From an uncultured Ectothiorhodospiraceae bacterium (lineage in GTDB: Bacteria; Pseudomonadota; Gammaproteobacteria; Nitrococcales; Nitrococcaceae), in contig CAJXMZ010000007.1 in assembly GCA_913056315.1 (NCBI GenBank), positions 1 through 33,657 of the forward strand: 33,657 nucleotides of DNA, read 5' to 3'. The notes under the pieces were generated by a model that worked only from the letters and a program-made list of their open reading frames with translations, was not told the origin of the DNA and did not search any database. This document shows, piece after piece, positions 11,526 through 20,451 of this stretch. The translations under genes and the position numbers were made by a program. How positions within the stretch are numbered: position 1 is the stretch's first letter; every line of letters starts with the position of its first letter.

Positions 11526-11573
11526 ATTCATTGACTAACAATTATTGACGCAACGTTTAACCAGGAGTCAGAC

Positions 11574-12329
11574 ATGGCGCTGCTTGAAATCCGCAACCTG
11601 CACGTCAACGTGGAGGGGGCAGAAATTCTCAAAGGGCTCAACCTCACCATTGAGCCGGGTAAGGTCCAAGCCATTATGGGCCCGAATGGCGGGGGTAAGA
11701 GCACGCTTGCCAAGGCGCTAGTGGGTGACGAAGCCTATGAGGTCACCGAGGGCGAAGTCCTATTCAACGGTAAGGATTTGCTCGAAATGGATCCCGAAGT
11801 CCGCGCCCGTGAAGGCGTGTTTATGGGCTTTCAGTACCCGGTGGAAATTCCTGGCGTCTCCAACACCTACTTCTTGAAAGCTGCGGTCAATGCCATTCGC
11901 AAGCATCATGGCAAAGACGAAATGGATGCCATGGAGTTTCTCGAGCTGGTGCGCGAGCGTGCCAAGCGCGTGAAGCTTGATGAGGGCCTGCTGCAGCGCC
12001 CGGTCAACGAAGGCTTCTCGGGTGGTGAGAAAAAGCGCAACGAAATTTTTCACATGTCGGTGCTTGAGCCTATGCTCGGCATTTTGGATGAAACCGACTC
12101 CGGCCTAGATATTGACGCGCTACGCACGGTTTCTGATGGGGTCAATGCCATGCGTGATAACGATCGGGCTTTCCTAGTCATTACGCATTATCAGCGCTTG
12201 CTCGACTACATTGTTCCGGATGTTGTGCATGTTTTAGTCGATGGACGCATTGTCAAAACCGGTGGGAAAGAATTGGCCAAAGAGCTTGAGCAAAAGGGCT
12301 ACGAAGGCTTTGACGAGGCGGTGGCCTAA
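11574..12329 (+). CDS. sufC: Fe-S cluster assembly ATPase SufC
   Basis: ABC ATPase with GPNGGGKSTL Walker A, FSGGEKKRNEI signature, DETDSGLDIDAL. Confidence 0.97.
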   Translation: MALLEIRNLHVNVEGAEILKGLNLTIEPGKVQAIMGPNGGGKSTLAKALVGDEAYEVTEGEVLFNGKDLLEMDPEVRAREGVFMGFQYPVEIPGVSNTYFLKAAVNAIRKHHGKDEMDAMEFLELVRERAKRVKLDEGLLQRPVNEGFSGGEKKRNEIFHMSVLEPMLGILDETDSGLDIDALRTVSDGVNAMRDNDRAFLVITHYQRLLDYIVPDVVHVLVDGRIVKTGGKELAKELEQKGYEGFDEAVA

Positions 12330-12352
12330 AACGGCCAAAAGGGGATTTTTCG

Positions 12353-13681
12353 ATGGAAGCAGTTGCGCACGCAGGTAGCGTTTACTTAGAAGCTTTTGAG
12401 GGCAGCGCCGAGCGCGCGCCGCAATGGCTGCAGAGTCTGCATGAGCAGGGTATCCGGGCGTTTGAGGCACGGGGATTTCCTGGCGCTCGCGAAGAGGCTT
12501 GGCGCAAAACCAATCTCAAGCCCATTACCGCGGAGTACTTCCCGGTGGCTGGCACGCAAGGGGCAGCCTCGGCTGAGCTTGTTGAGCGCCTTGGTGAGCT
12601 GGGTGAGTGCTTTCGGGTCGTGTTTGTTGACGGGCGGTTTGCCGCCGATCTGTCTGATTTGGCTGGCTTGCCCAGTGGGGTGAGTGTTGCCCCGCTGAGT
12701 GAGTACCAAGGCCAGGCGCCTGAGCGTTTAGTGAAATCACTGGGTGCGCGCGCCGATATTACGGGGCATCCCTTTGCTGCGCTCAATACAGCGTTTTTTG
12801 TCGATGGCGCTTATATCCATGTTGCCCGCGGGACCGGACTAGAAAAGCCGATTGTAGTTACCCACATCGCCACGGCTGAAGCCGATCAACATGCGGTCTA
12901 TCCACGGCTGGTGGTCGAGGCCGAAGCCGCTGCCGAGGTGCGCGTGGTTGAGCGCTTTATTAGTGACCCGCAAAGCGGCGCGCTAGTGGTACCGGTGAGC
13001 GAGTTATCGGCTGGCGAAGGCACGATCCTCGATTACAGTCGTTTGCAAGAAGACGGGATCGCGACAATGAATGTGGGCACGGTCAATATGGCCTCAGCGG
13101 CCAACGCCTCACTGCGCGGTGCGTTCGTGGGCGATGGCGGTCGGCTGGTGCGCTTGGATCTCATTGCTGACCTAGAGGGTGAGCATGGCGAGATTGATTG
13201 CAACGGGATTTATCTAACCGAAGGCCGGCAGTTCACAGACTTTCACACTTGGTTTAACCACCGGGTGCCCAATTGCTATAGCCGTCAGCGGTTTAAAGGC
13301 ATCTTGCAGGGCCGCTCAGAGAGTGTGTTTGATGGGCTGGTTAAAGTCTTTGAAGGCGCGCAAAAAACAGACGCGGTGCAAGAAAATCGTAATCTGGTGT
13401 TGGGTAAGCGCGCCTTTGCGCATTCCAATCCCCGACTGGAGATCTTTGCCGATGACGTTAAATGCACGCATGGCTCGACGGTGGGTGAGTTGGACGAAGA
13501 GGCCTTATTTTATTTGCGCACCCGAGGTATTGGCGTAGAAGGCGCCACTGGCATGTTGACGCTGGCTTTTGCCGGCGAAATTGTGGATATGTTTCGGGTC
13601 AGCGGTGTGCGTGACCATGTCCGACGCGTGTTAATGCGGCGTCTGGGTGTGGAGGATGCCGATATTGGAGATATTCTTTGA
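12353..13681 (+). CDS. sufD: Fe-S cluster assembly protein SufD
   Basis: ARGFPGAREEAWRKTNLKP and AHSNPRLEIFADDVKCTHGSTVGELDEEALFYLRTRGI motifs. Confidence 0.95.
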   Translation: MEAVAHAGSVYLEAFEGSAERAPQWLQSLHEQGIRAFEARGFPGAREEAWRKTNLKPITAEYFPVAGTQGAASAELVERLGELGECFRVVFVDGRFAADLSDLAGLPSGVSVAPLSEYQGQAPERLVKSLGARADITGHPFAALNTAFFVDGAYIHVARGTGLEKPIVVTHIATAEADQHAVYPRLVVEAEAAAEVRVVERFISDPQSGALVVPVSELSAGEGTILDYSRLQEDGIATMNVGTVNMASAANASLRGAFVGDGGRLVRLDLIADLEGEHGEIDCNGIYLTEGRQFTDFHTWFNHRVPNCYSRQRFKGILQGRSESVFDGLVKVFEGAQKTDAVQENRNLVLGKRAFAHSNPRLEIFADDVKCTHGSTVGELDEEALFYLRTRGIGVEGATGMLTLAFAGEIVDMFRVSGVRDHVRRVLMRRLGVEDADIGDIL

Positions 13682-14937
13682 GTCTTGATGTAGCCAATAC
13701 CTCTGCAGCCGCTCACGGGTTGGATGTTGCTGGCTTGCGTGCGGATTTTCCGCTGCTCCAGCGACCGATGAACGGTCGTCGATTGGCATTCTTAGATAGC
13801 GCAGCGAGTGCCCAAAAGCCGCAATGCGTTATTGATGCCGAGCGCGAGTGCTACGAGACTTATTACGCCAATATTCACCGCGGTGTGTACGCCCTCTCGC
13901 AGCAGTCCACACAGCGTTATGAAGCGGTGCGTAAGATCGTCAAGCGTTTTATCAACGCACCGGATGAGCGCGAAGTGGTCTTTGTGCGCGGGGCGACTGA
14001 AGCCATTAATTTGGTTGCCCAATCGTTTGTTCGTCCCAAGCTGTCTGCTGGCGATGAGATTTTGATCACCGGTATGGAGCATCACGCCAATATTGTGCCG
14101 TGGCAGCTGGTTGCCGAGGCCACCGGAGCGAAGTTGGTGGTTGCACCGGTGCTCGATAATGGCGAGCTGGATATGGCCACGCTCGCCGAGCAAATTAGCG
14201 AGCGCACGCGATTTGTCAGCGTGGTGCACGTGTCTAACACGCTAGGCACCATTAATCCGGTGAGCGAGATCATTGCGCTTGCGCACGCTAAGGGTATTCC
14301 GGTGCTAGTCGACGGGGCGCAGTCGGCACCGCATATGCCGGTCGATGTGCAAGCACTCGGTGCTGACTTCTACTGCTTTTCGGCGCACAAAACGTATGGC
14401 CCGAGCGGCGCTGGCGTGCTTTGGGGGCGTTTGGAGCATCTTCAAGCCATGCCACCTTACCAAGGCGGTGGCGATATGATTCGCAACGTCACCTTTGCTC
14501 AATCTGACTATGCCGACCCGCCGCAGCGATTTGAGGCGGGCACGCCCAATATTGCCGGTGTTATTGCCATGGGCACGGGGCTTGAGTACATCGAGTCAGT
14601 CGGCCGTGAGCCAATCGTGGCCCATGAACAGCACTTGCTCGCGTATGCCAACGCCCAGCTTGAGGCCATTGAGGGGTTTCGAGTGATCGGCACTGCGCCG
14701 CATAAGACCGGGGTGATCTCTTTCGTCCTAGAGGGTATTCACCCGCATGACATTGGTACCATTTTGGACATGGAAGGCGTGGCAGTGCGTTCGGGGCATC
14801 ACTGCACGCAGCCGTTGATGGAGCGCTTTGCCGTGCCGGCGACCACGCGCGCATCGTTTGGGCTGTATAACGACGAAGCCGATGTCGATGCGCTGGTATC
14901 CGGGTTGCATCGGGTGAAAGCGATGTTGAGCCAGTAA
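13678..14937 (+). CDS. sufS: Cysteine desulfurase SufS
   Basis: LDSAASAQKPQCVID, SAHKTYGPSGAGVLWGR PLP-Lys motif, RSGHHCTQPLM active-site Cys. Apparent TTG start at 13678 overlapping the sufD stop. Confidence 0.93.
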   Translation: MSLDVANTSAAAHGLDVAGLRADFPLLQRPMNGRRLAFLDSAASAQKPQCVIDAERECYETYYANIHRGVYALSQQSTQRYEAVRKIVKRFINAPDEREVVFVRGATEAINLVAQSFVRPKLSAGDEILITGMEHHANIVPWQLVAEATGAKLVVAPVLDNGELDMATLAEQISERTRFVSVVHVSNTLGTINPVSEIIALAHAKGIPVLVDGAQSAPHMPVDVQALGADFYCFSAHKTYGPSGAGVLWGRLEHLQAMPPYQGGGDMIRNVTFAQSDYADPPQRFEAGTPNIAGVIAMGTGLEYIESVGREPIVAHEQHLLAYANAQLEAIEGFRVIGTAPHKTGVISFVLEGIHPHDIGTILDMEGVAVRSGHHCTQPLMERFAVPATTRASFGLYNDEADVDALVSGLHRVKAMLSQ

Positions 14938-15383
14938 TGACCGAGCTTCGCGCGCTCTATCAAGAGGTGATCCTCGATCACAACAAGCACCCGCGTAATT
15001 TTCATGCGGTTGACCCGCATAGCCACCAAGCCAATGGCTATAACCCGTTGTGTGGTGACAAGGTGCATGTGCAGCTGCGAACCAATGGCGATGGCTGTAT
15101 CGAAGCTATTGGCTTTCAGGGTGAGGGCTGTGCGATCTCCACTGCCTCGGCATCGATTATGACGGAGTCACTCAAAGGTCATAGCATTGAGCAGGCGAGA
15201 GCAATATCCGAGCGCTTCCATCGGTTAGTGACCGATGATAACGCCCAGGCGGATGCATCGCTTGGTAAGCTCGGCGTGCTGGCCGGAGTGCGTGCTTACC
15301 CTATGCGGGTGAAATGCGCGACGCTTGCCTGGCACACGCTGCAAGCGGCGTTAAACGATGAAGACGAGGTCGTCGCGGAGTAG
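14937..15383 (+). CDS. sufU: SufU / IscU-like SUF assembly protein
   Basis: YNPLCGD, GEGCAISTASASIM and RVKCATLAW Cys motifs. TAATG overlap with sufS. Confidence 0.93.
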   Translation: MTELRALYQEVILDHNKHPRNFHAVDPHSHQANGYNPLCGDKVHVQLRTNGDGCIEAIGFQGEGCAISTASASIMTESLKGHSIEQARAISERFHRLVTDDNAQADASLGKLGVLAGVRAYPMRVKCATLAWHTLQAALNDEDEVVAE

Positions 15384-15388
15384 CGCTT

Positions 15389-15712
15389 ATGAGCGATCGT
15401 CCTTCTCCCGAGGCTCTGCGCGATGAAATCATCACAGCGCTAAAGCATGTCTATGATCCGGAGATTCCGGTTGATGTGTATGAGCTGGGGCTCATTTACG
15501 CCATTGACGTGGATGCCGATGGCTTTGTTGATGTCACGATGACCCTGACCTCACCGGCTTGCCCGGTCGCCGGTCAAATGCCCATTATGGTGCGCGCGGC
15601 GGTCGAGCAAATTAGCGGTGTGCAAGCCGCCGAAGTCGAGCTGACTTGGGAGCCGCCTTGGACCCAAGAGCGTATGTCTGAAACCGCCCGCCTGCAGCTT
15701 GGGTTTATGTAA
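15389..15712 (+). CDS. sufT: SufT / MIP18 (DUF59) family Fe-S maturation protein
   Basis: VYDPEIPVDVYELGLIY and MTLTSPACPVAGQMP motifs. Confidence 0.9.
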   Translation: MSDRPSPEALRDEIITALKHVYDPEIPVDVYELGLIYAIDVDADGFVDVTMTLTSPACPVAGQMPIMVRAAVEQISGVQAAEVELTWEPPWTQERMSETARLQLGFM

Positions 15713-17438
15713 GCGCATTGCCTTGAAAAATGCCTAGGTCAGGGGTTTCACCCTCTGCTCGCATGGCTTCATAAAACGCCGGTATTTGACCGCTCGCTGC
15801 AAATTCGCCGCTAAGGCAACCGTCGTTCAGTGCGGCATGGCGGCGATAGCGGAAAATCTCGGTGAGCAGCACTTGTTCGCCTTCCATGCCAGCCACTTCA
15901 GTGATTGCTGTGATGCGCCGACGGCCATCGCTAAAGCGAGTGAGCTGGACCACGATATCGATGGCAGCGCTAATTTGCTCGCGTATAGCGCGTGCTGGCA
16001 GCTCCATACCGGCCATGAGCGTCATCACCTCGAGCCGGGCGAGTGCATCGCGCGGTGAGTTCGCATGGGCGGTGGTTAACGAGCCATCGTGGCCGGTGTT
16101 CATGGCTTGGAGCATATCCAAAGCCTCACCGCCGCGGCATTCGCCTACCAAAATGCGATCGGGGCGCATACGCAAGGCATTGCGGACTAAATCGCGAATG
16201 GGGATGGCGCCGCTGCCCTCGATATTGGCTGGGCGCGACTCCAGTGCAACCACATGATCCTGGTCCAGTTGGAGTTCAGCGGAGTCTTCAATGGTGATGA
16301 TTCGCTCCGACGACTCAATATGCGCGGAGAGCGCGTTTAAAATCGTGGTTTTGCCGGTGCCGGTCCCGCCTGAGATGAGGATATTGCGGCGGTGGCTGAT
16401 GCACATCACCAAAAAGGCCTGCATGGCCTGACTGAGTGCGCCCAGTTCACGCAGTTTATCCAGTGACATTCGACTTTGGGCAAAACGTCGAATGGTTAAA
16501 GCCGGCCCATGCAGCGCGAGTGGCGGGATAATCGCGTTGACGCGTGAGCCATCCGGCAAGCGTGCATCGACTAGCGGCGAGCCCTCATCCAAGCGTCGAC
16601 CCAGCGGGGAGACAATGCGCTCGAGCACGCTACTCAGTGATGCGGCAGAGCTAAATGCTAGCGATGTTTTTTCTACCCGACCATGGCGTTCGACGTAAAT
16701 TCGCTCATGGCCGTTGACCATGACTTCACTAATGCTGGGATCCTCCATTAACGCCTCAATGGGTCCAAGGCCGACCGCTTCGGCAACAACGGTTGTGACA
16801 ACGCGGTCCGCATCCACCGGTTCGGTTAGTTCAATAACTCCCTCGTTAATGAGTTCCCAGGCGGCAGTCTGCGCTTCTTGCCGCAATTGCTCAGCCGACA
16901 GGGTCTGTAATACATCACGGCGATAGAGATCTAAGCGCTCGCTAATCGCTTCTTGAAAACGGCGGATGAGCGCAGCGGAAACGCTCGCCGACCGTTTGTC
17001 GGCCGACGTTTGGCTGGGTGGTATTTGCGCTGGCTGAACGCGACTGGGTGCTTGCGCCGTTTCATTGCTGGGTTCTGGTGCGCGGGTTGGCGCTGGCGCG
17101 GGCGCTGGCGCGGGCGCATCCGGGGTAGGTGCGTTAATAATATGCAGTTGCGCTTGCCCAATTCGAACCTCATCACCCAGGGTAAGCGGGCCGGCCTGCC
17201 GGCAGTTCGCGCCGTTGAGCTGCAAAAAACAACGGCTGCCAAGGCTACGGATATAAATGCCGTCCGGGGTTTTGCGCACTTCGGCATGTTTTCGGGCAAC
17301 GCCGCTGGCGCTTAGCCGTATGTCGCAACGCCGGCTATGGCCGAGTAGCACACGGGCGTCGCTGTGCAGTGGGTAATGATCGGCTGGCGAGGCCTTGCCA
17401 GATTCATTGCCGCCTTGGGTAATTGCGATTTGCTGCAT
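15705..17438 (-). CDS. cpaF: CpaF/TadA-type secretion ATPase with N-terminal FHA-like domain
   Basis: C-terminal ATPase: ISGGTGTGKTTILNAL Walker A, RILVGECRGGEALDMLQAMNTGHDGSLTTAHANSPRDALARLE. N-terminal FHA-like LLGHSRRCDIRLSASGVARKHAEV...LGSRCFLQLNG...DEVRIGQAQL. The two are linked by PAPAPAPAP. Confidence 0.9.
   Translation of the reverse strand: MQQIAITQGGNESGKASPADHYPLHSDARVLLGHSRRCDIRLSASGVARKHAEVRKTPDGIYIRSLGSRCFLQLNGANCRQAGPLTLGDEVRIGQAQLHIINAPTPDAPAPAPAPAPTRAPEPSNETAQAPSRVQPAQIPPSQTSADKRSASVSAALIRRFQEAISERLDLYRRDVLQTLSAEQLRQEAQTAAWELINEGVIELTEPVDADRVVTTVVAEAVGLGPIEALMEDPSISEVMVNGHERIYVERHGRVEKTSLAFSSAASLSSVLERIVSPLGRRLDEGSPLVDARLPDGSRVNAIIPPLALHGPALTIRRFAQSRMSLDKLRELGALSQAMQAFLVMCISHRRNILISGGTGTGKTTILNALSAHIESSERIITIEDSAELQLDQDHVVALESRPANIEGSGAIPIRDLVRNALRMRPDRILVGECRGGEALDMLQAMNTGHDGSLTTAHANSPRDALARLEVMTLMAGMELPARAIREQISAAIDIVVQLTRFSDGRRRITAITEVAGMEGEQVLLTEIFRYRRHAALNDGCLSGEFAASGQIPAFYEAMRAEGETPDLGIFQGNALT
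17089..17118 (+). repeat. Short tandem repeat (12-bp unit GGCGCTGGCGCG, about 2.5 copies) encoding a Pro-Ala linker
   Basis: ggcgctggcgcg occurs at 17089-17100 and 17101-17112, followed by a partial copy. Encodes the PAPAPAPAP linker of the FHA-CpaF protein on the minus strand. Confidence 0.7.
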
Positions 17439-18793
17439 TAAAAGCCTCCACTCAGGGGGAGTAACGCGGGCGCTTGAGGTTTTGTTTGCGTGGGCTCGCG
17501 AATGCCTTGGCGACTGGCGGGTTCGGCTTTGATCTCGCGTGGCGCAGCGCTTGCTTTGGTTGTTGTTTGAGCGCGGGTAATTCGGGGGGTGATTAACACC
17601 ACCAGTTCGGTTTCGTCATTTTGAAATCGGCGCGACTGAAATAATTTGCCAATGACCGGCAGGTTGCCAAGTCCAGGTAGTTGGCTCACCGCCTCGGATT
17701 GTTTTTCATCGATCAATCCGGCAATAAGCAACGTCTGGCCGCTTGGTCCGTTCATTTGAGTTCGGGCATTACGCACTGAAAACCCGGGCACTCCCAGTAC
17801 ACTCACTGACTCGTCAATATCGCTGACTTCCACTTCAATACGGGTGCGAATGAAGCCGCTATGGGTGACTTCTGGCGCAACTTTGAGCAGTATTCCGTAG
17901 TCTTTGAACGTCACATTGGTATCACCTTGTTCACCGCGCACCGGAATGGGTACCTCGCCACCGGCCTGAAATTCCGCACTTGAGCCACTCATGGTTGAGA
18001 GCATCGGTTCGGCAATGACTTGGGCTTTGCCCGATTCATCCAACAGATCAATCATGGCAGAGAGCTTGAGGCCAACGCCTAAATGACGGTTAGCCTGACC
18101 GATATCCAGCGGCAGTTGGTCGGTGGGTAAAAAATCCCCGGGATTGTTGCGAAAGTAGTCATTGGTCTGAAAATCACTGGCATAGCTAAAACGAATGCCG
18201 GGTGACTGCGTGTTCCACTTCAGTCCGATTTGCTGCATGGCCGATTTGCGCAACTCCACAAATCGCGCTTGAAGCTGGACGGTGGGCGTGGCTGCCAGAT
18301 CGGGTGGATCGGTAAAATCGCCCACGCTTGGATGGGCTTTGATTAGCTGGGCAAGTCGCCGTGTCGCGCGTTGGCTGCTCGGTTGTCCAGTCATGACCCA
18401 CTGGCCATCAATATTGTCTAGCGCTACGCCGGCGATGCGATTGGCAAGATACTCCACATCGCTGGCTTGTTGAGAATGCTCACGCGCAACGACTGCAACC
18501 TCGCGATATTGGCTGCGTTGGTTGTCAGACCAAATCCGCAGATCGGTTCGCCCAGGCGCAAGCCCAATTAGCAAAACCTGGTCGGTGGCATCAATCACTT
18601 CGACTTGCGCGATAGCGCCATCCCCAATGGCGACGCGTTCCACCCCAGGGGCATCAATGAGCTCAGAGCGTCCCACCGCAAACCGCAGATCTGCTGCCAC
18701 GCTAGCGTTGCTATGCGCCGCAGCGCTCACAATCGCTGCCACGACCATCAGCTTGATCAACCCGACTGGGCTTGTGTGGAGCCGTTGACTCAT
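17438..18793 (-). CDS. cpaC: Tad pilus secretin (CpaC/RcpA family)
   Basis: N-terminal pilus-assembly domain (VGRSELIDAPGVERVAIGDGAIAQVEVID), secretin core (VIAEPMLSTMSGSSAEFQAGGEVPIPV, GQTLLIAGLIDEKQSEAVSQLPGLGNLPVIGKLFQSRRFQNDETELVVLITP). Confidence 0.92.
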   Translation of the reverse strand: MSQRLHTSPVGLIKLMVVAAIVSAAAHSNASVAADLRFAVGRSELIDAPGVERVAIGDGAIAQVEVIDATDQVLLIGLAPGRTDLRIWSDNQRSQYREVAVVAREHSQQASDVEYLANRIAGVALDNIDGQWVMTGQPSSQRATRRLAQLIKAHPSVGDFTDPPDLAATPTVQLQARFVELRKSAMQQIGLKWNTQSPGIRFSYASDFQTNDYFRNNPGDFLPTDQLPLDIGQANRHLGVGLKLSAMIDLLDESGKAQVIAEPMLSTMSGSSAEFQAGGEVPIPVRGEQGDTNVTFKDYGILLKVAPEVTHSGFIRTRIEVEVSDIDESVSVLGVPGFSVRNARTQMNGPSGQTLLIAGLIDEKQSEAVSQLPGLGNLPVIGKLFQSRRFQNDETELVVLITPRITRAQTTTKASAAPREIKAEPASRQGIREPTQTKPQAPALLPLSGGF

Positions 18794-19572
18794 AACTGTC
18801 CTCCGATAATGAGCTCAACCGCTGGGGCGACGGGTGGCTCAGTGCTCGCCGCAGGCATGAGCATGCCCTGGTCGATCTGCGGAATCGCTGTGAGCTGATG
18901 GTCATCGCTACCGCGCAAGGCAACTTGTATTTCGCCGATGGCCATGGCGTGAGTGATTCGTGCGGCCTGTGTTGGCGAGACGGCCAACGTCAAACTGCGA
19001 TAACGCGTACTCGCGCTGTCGCCGCGACCCCGCGTGGTGCGCTCGCCGGTGGCGAGGATGGGCACATTTTTGAGTAAAGACTGTGTTTGTTCGCCCTCAC
19101 TCCCACGGTGGGTGAGCATGAGATCAAGCCGATCCCCGGGGTGTAATAACCCGGCGATAGCCGCGCTGCCATTGGCGGGAATGGTGATGGCGCGATCACC
19201 GATTGAAACCAATTGGGCTAAGCGCGTGTTGGCATCCTCGAGGGTATGGCTAGGCAATATCGGTTCGCCCGCATCAATGGCCGTCGTTAAGGTGGTTCCG
19301 GCGATTTGTTGCCAGTCTTTTGCGCCTAGCGCTTGTGCGTGCACATAGCGATTGGGCATATCACGCAGGGCGACATGCTGATCGGCTAGGGCTGTCCCCT
19401 TGGCCAAGTCGCCACCGGCAACAATCACCGAGCGAGTGGCGTATTCACTGCGTAAGCTGTTCTCAATGGCGATCGCTCGCTGATTAAGATATCGCTCAGC
19501 AAAAAAGGCACCGCTAGCGCCGGCAATAATCGCCCCAACGAGCATAAATGCACCACGTTTTAAAGGTTGCAT
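18790..19572 (-). CDS. cpaB: Flp pilus assembly protein CpaB/RcpC
   Basis: N-terminal TM MLVGAIIAGASGAFFAERYL, SAF-like domain (VIVAGGDLAKGTALADQHVALRDMPNRYV), PGDRLDLMLTHR. ATG at 19572. ATGA overlap with the secretin. Confidence 0.88.
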   Translation of the reverse strand: MQPLKRGAFMLVGAIIAGASGAFFAERYLNQRAIAIENSLRSEYATRSVIVAGGDLAKGTALADQHVALRDMPNRYVHAQALGAKDWQQIAGTTLTTAIDAGEPILPSHTLEDANTRLAQLVSIGDRAITIPANGSAAIAGLLHPGDRLDLMLTHRGSEGEQTQSLLKNVPILATGERTTRGRGDSASTRYRSLTLAVSPTQAARITHAMAIGEIQVALRGSDDHQLTAIPQIDQGMLMPAASTEPPVAPAVELIIGGQL

Positions 19573-19597
19573 AAACACCCTCCATCGACACGGTGGG

Positions 19598-19726
19598 TTA
19601 GAAAGGAATGGCAAGCGTCCATAGCAGGGATTGCTCATGCATCGCGAACCGATCAGCCACTAGGTCAACGACATACCACACACTCACAAGACCGGTGGCT
19701 ACCGCCAGGTACTCGCTAGCGCTCAT
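19598..19726 (-). CDS. 42-aa putative membrane sORF inside the Tad locus
   Basis: Manual translation gives MSASEYLAVATGLVSVWYVVDLVADRFAMHEQSLLWTLAIPF*. Overlaps the end of the upstream gene by 11 nt. Below the 60-aa cutoff of the ORF track. Confidence 0.55.
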   Translation of the reverse strand: MSASEYLAVATGLVSVWYVVDLVADRFAMHEQSLLWTLAIPF

Positions 19727-20429
19727 GGCCATGGCTTGCCTTGATGAACGCTAAAAGGACTTGGCTTTGCCCCAAATGGGATTGCACGGTGACCTCCAGC
19801 AAGCGCGACCCGCGACTCAGACTCGCGCGAGCGGTTGGCTCCTGAGTTGGCGCTTGGCCCCCAACCAGTTGCTTTGATTCGATTTGCCAGCCTTGTTGTT
19901 GAAAGTGCGATAACACCTGTTTAACCGCCGCGGGTTGGCTCTTATCGCTAATGAGCGCCAGTGAGCGTCCGGCTTGGTTCGATTGCTCATAAAACACCCG
20001 AAAGCCAGGAATCGACAGACCATTGCGGTTAGCTGCCGGGGGCGGATTACCGTTTGCTTGCATACGGCTAAGCGACACCGCCGTCAGCTTGTTGTCTTTG
20101 GTCACGTGCACCCGATAGTGACGTGCCCCCATCATGGCCATTAGCGTGTTGGCGTTGGGTTGGTGGATAGCAAAATTGGTATGCGCTTGACCCCGCAGCC
20201 GCCATTGGTCTTGATAGTGCGCAAGCACCTGGCTGGGCTGCCAATCGGTTTCATAGGCATGAAGGCAGTAGGGCATTTGATTAATTCTGAGCGCGCGCTC
20301 AGCAAGGATTGTCTGTGCACCCGGCGGCAAGCTCTGGCGCTCGAATAATTCAGCGCATTGATTGCCCGCGTTGCTTAGCGCGGGCGCGGCCAGCAGGCTA
20401 CAAGCAAGTGCCCAATTCAACCAATGCAT
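19716..20429 (-). CDS. Secreted protein of unknown function in the Tad locus, apparent two-domain internal duplication
   Basis: From ATG 20429: MHWLNWALACSLLAAPALSNAGNQC... signal peptide. QVLAHYQDQWRLRGQ and QVLSHFQQQGWQIES segments look duplicated. Confidence 0.7.
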   Translation of the reverse strand: MHWLNWALACSLLAAPALSNAGNQCAELFERQSLPPGAQTILAERALRINQMPYCLHAYETDWQPSQVLAHYQDQWRLRGQAHTNFAIHQPNANTLMAMMGARHYRVHVTKDNKLTAVSLSRMQANGNPPPAANRNGLSIPGFRVFYEQSNQAGRSLALISDKSQPAAVKQVLSHFQQQGWQIESKQLVGGQAPTQEPTARASLSRGSRLLEVTVQSHLGQSQVLLAFIKASHGHER

Positions 20430-20451
20430 CCGGCATGGTGGGGTTTTGGGC

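Noticed and set aside
17438-18793. Type II or type III secretion secretin
   Set aside because: The N-terminal pilus-assembly domain and linkage to cpaB/cpaF/tadB/tadC fit the Tad secretin better.
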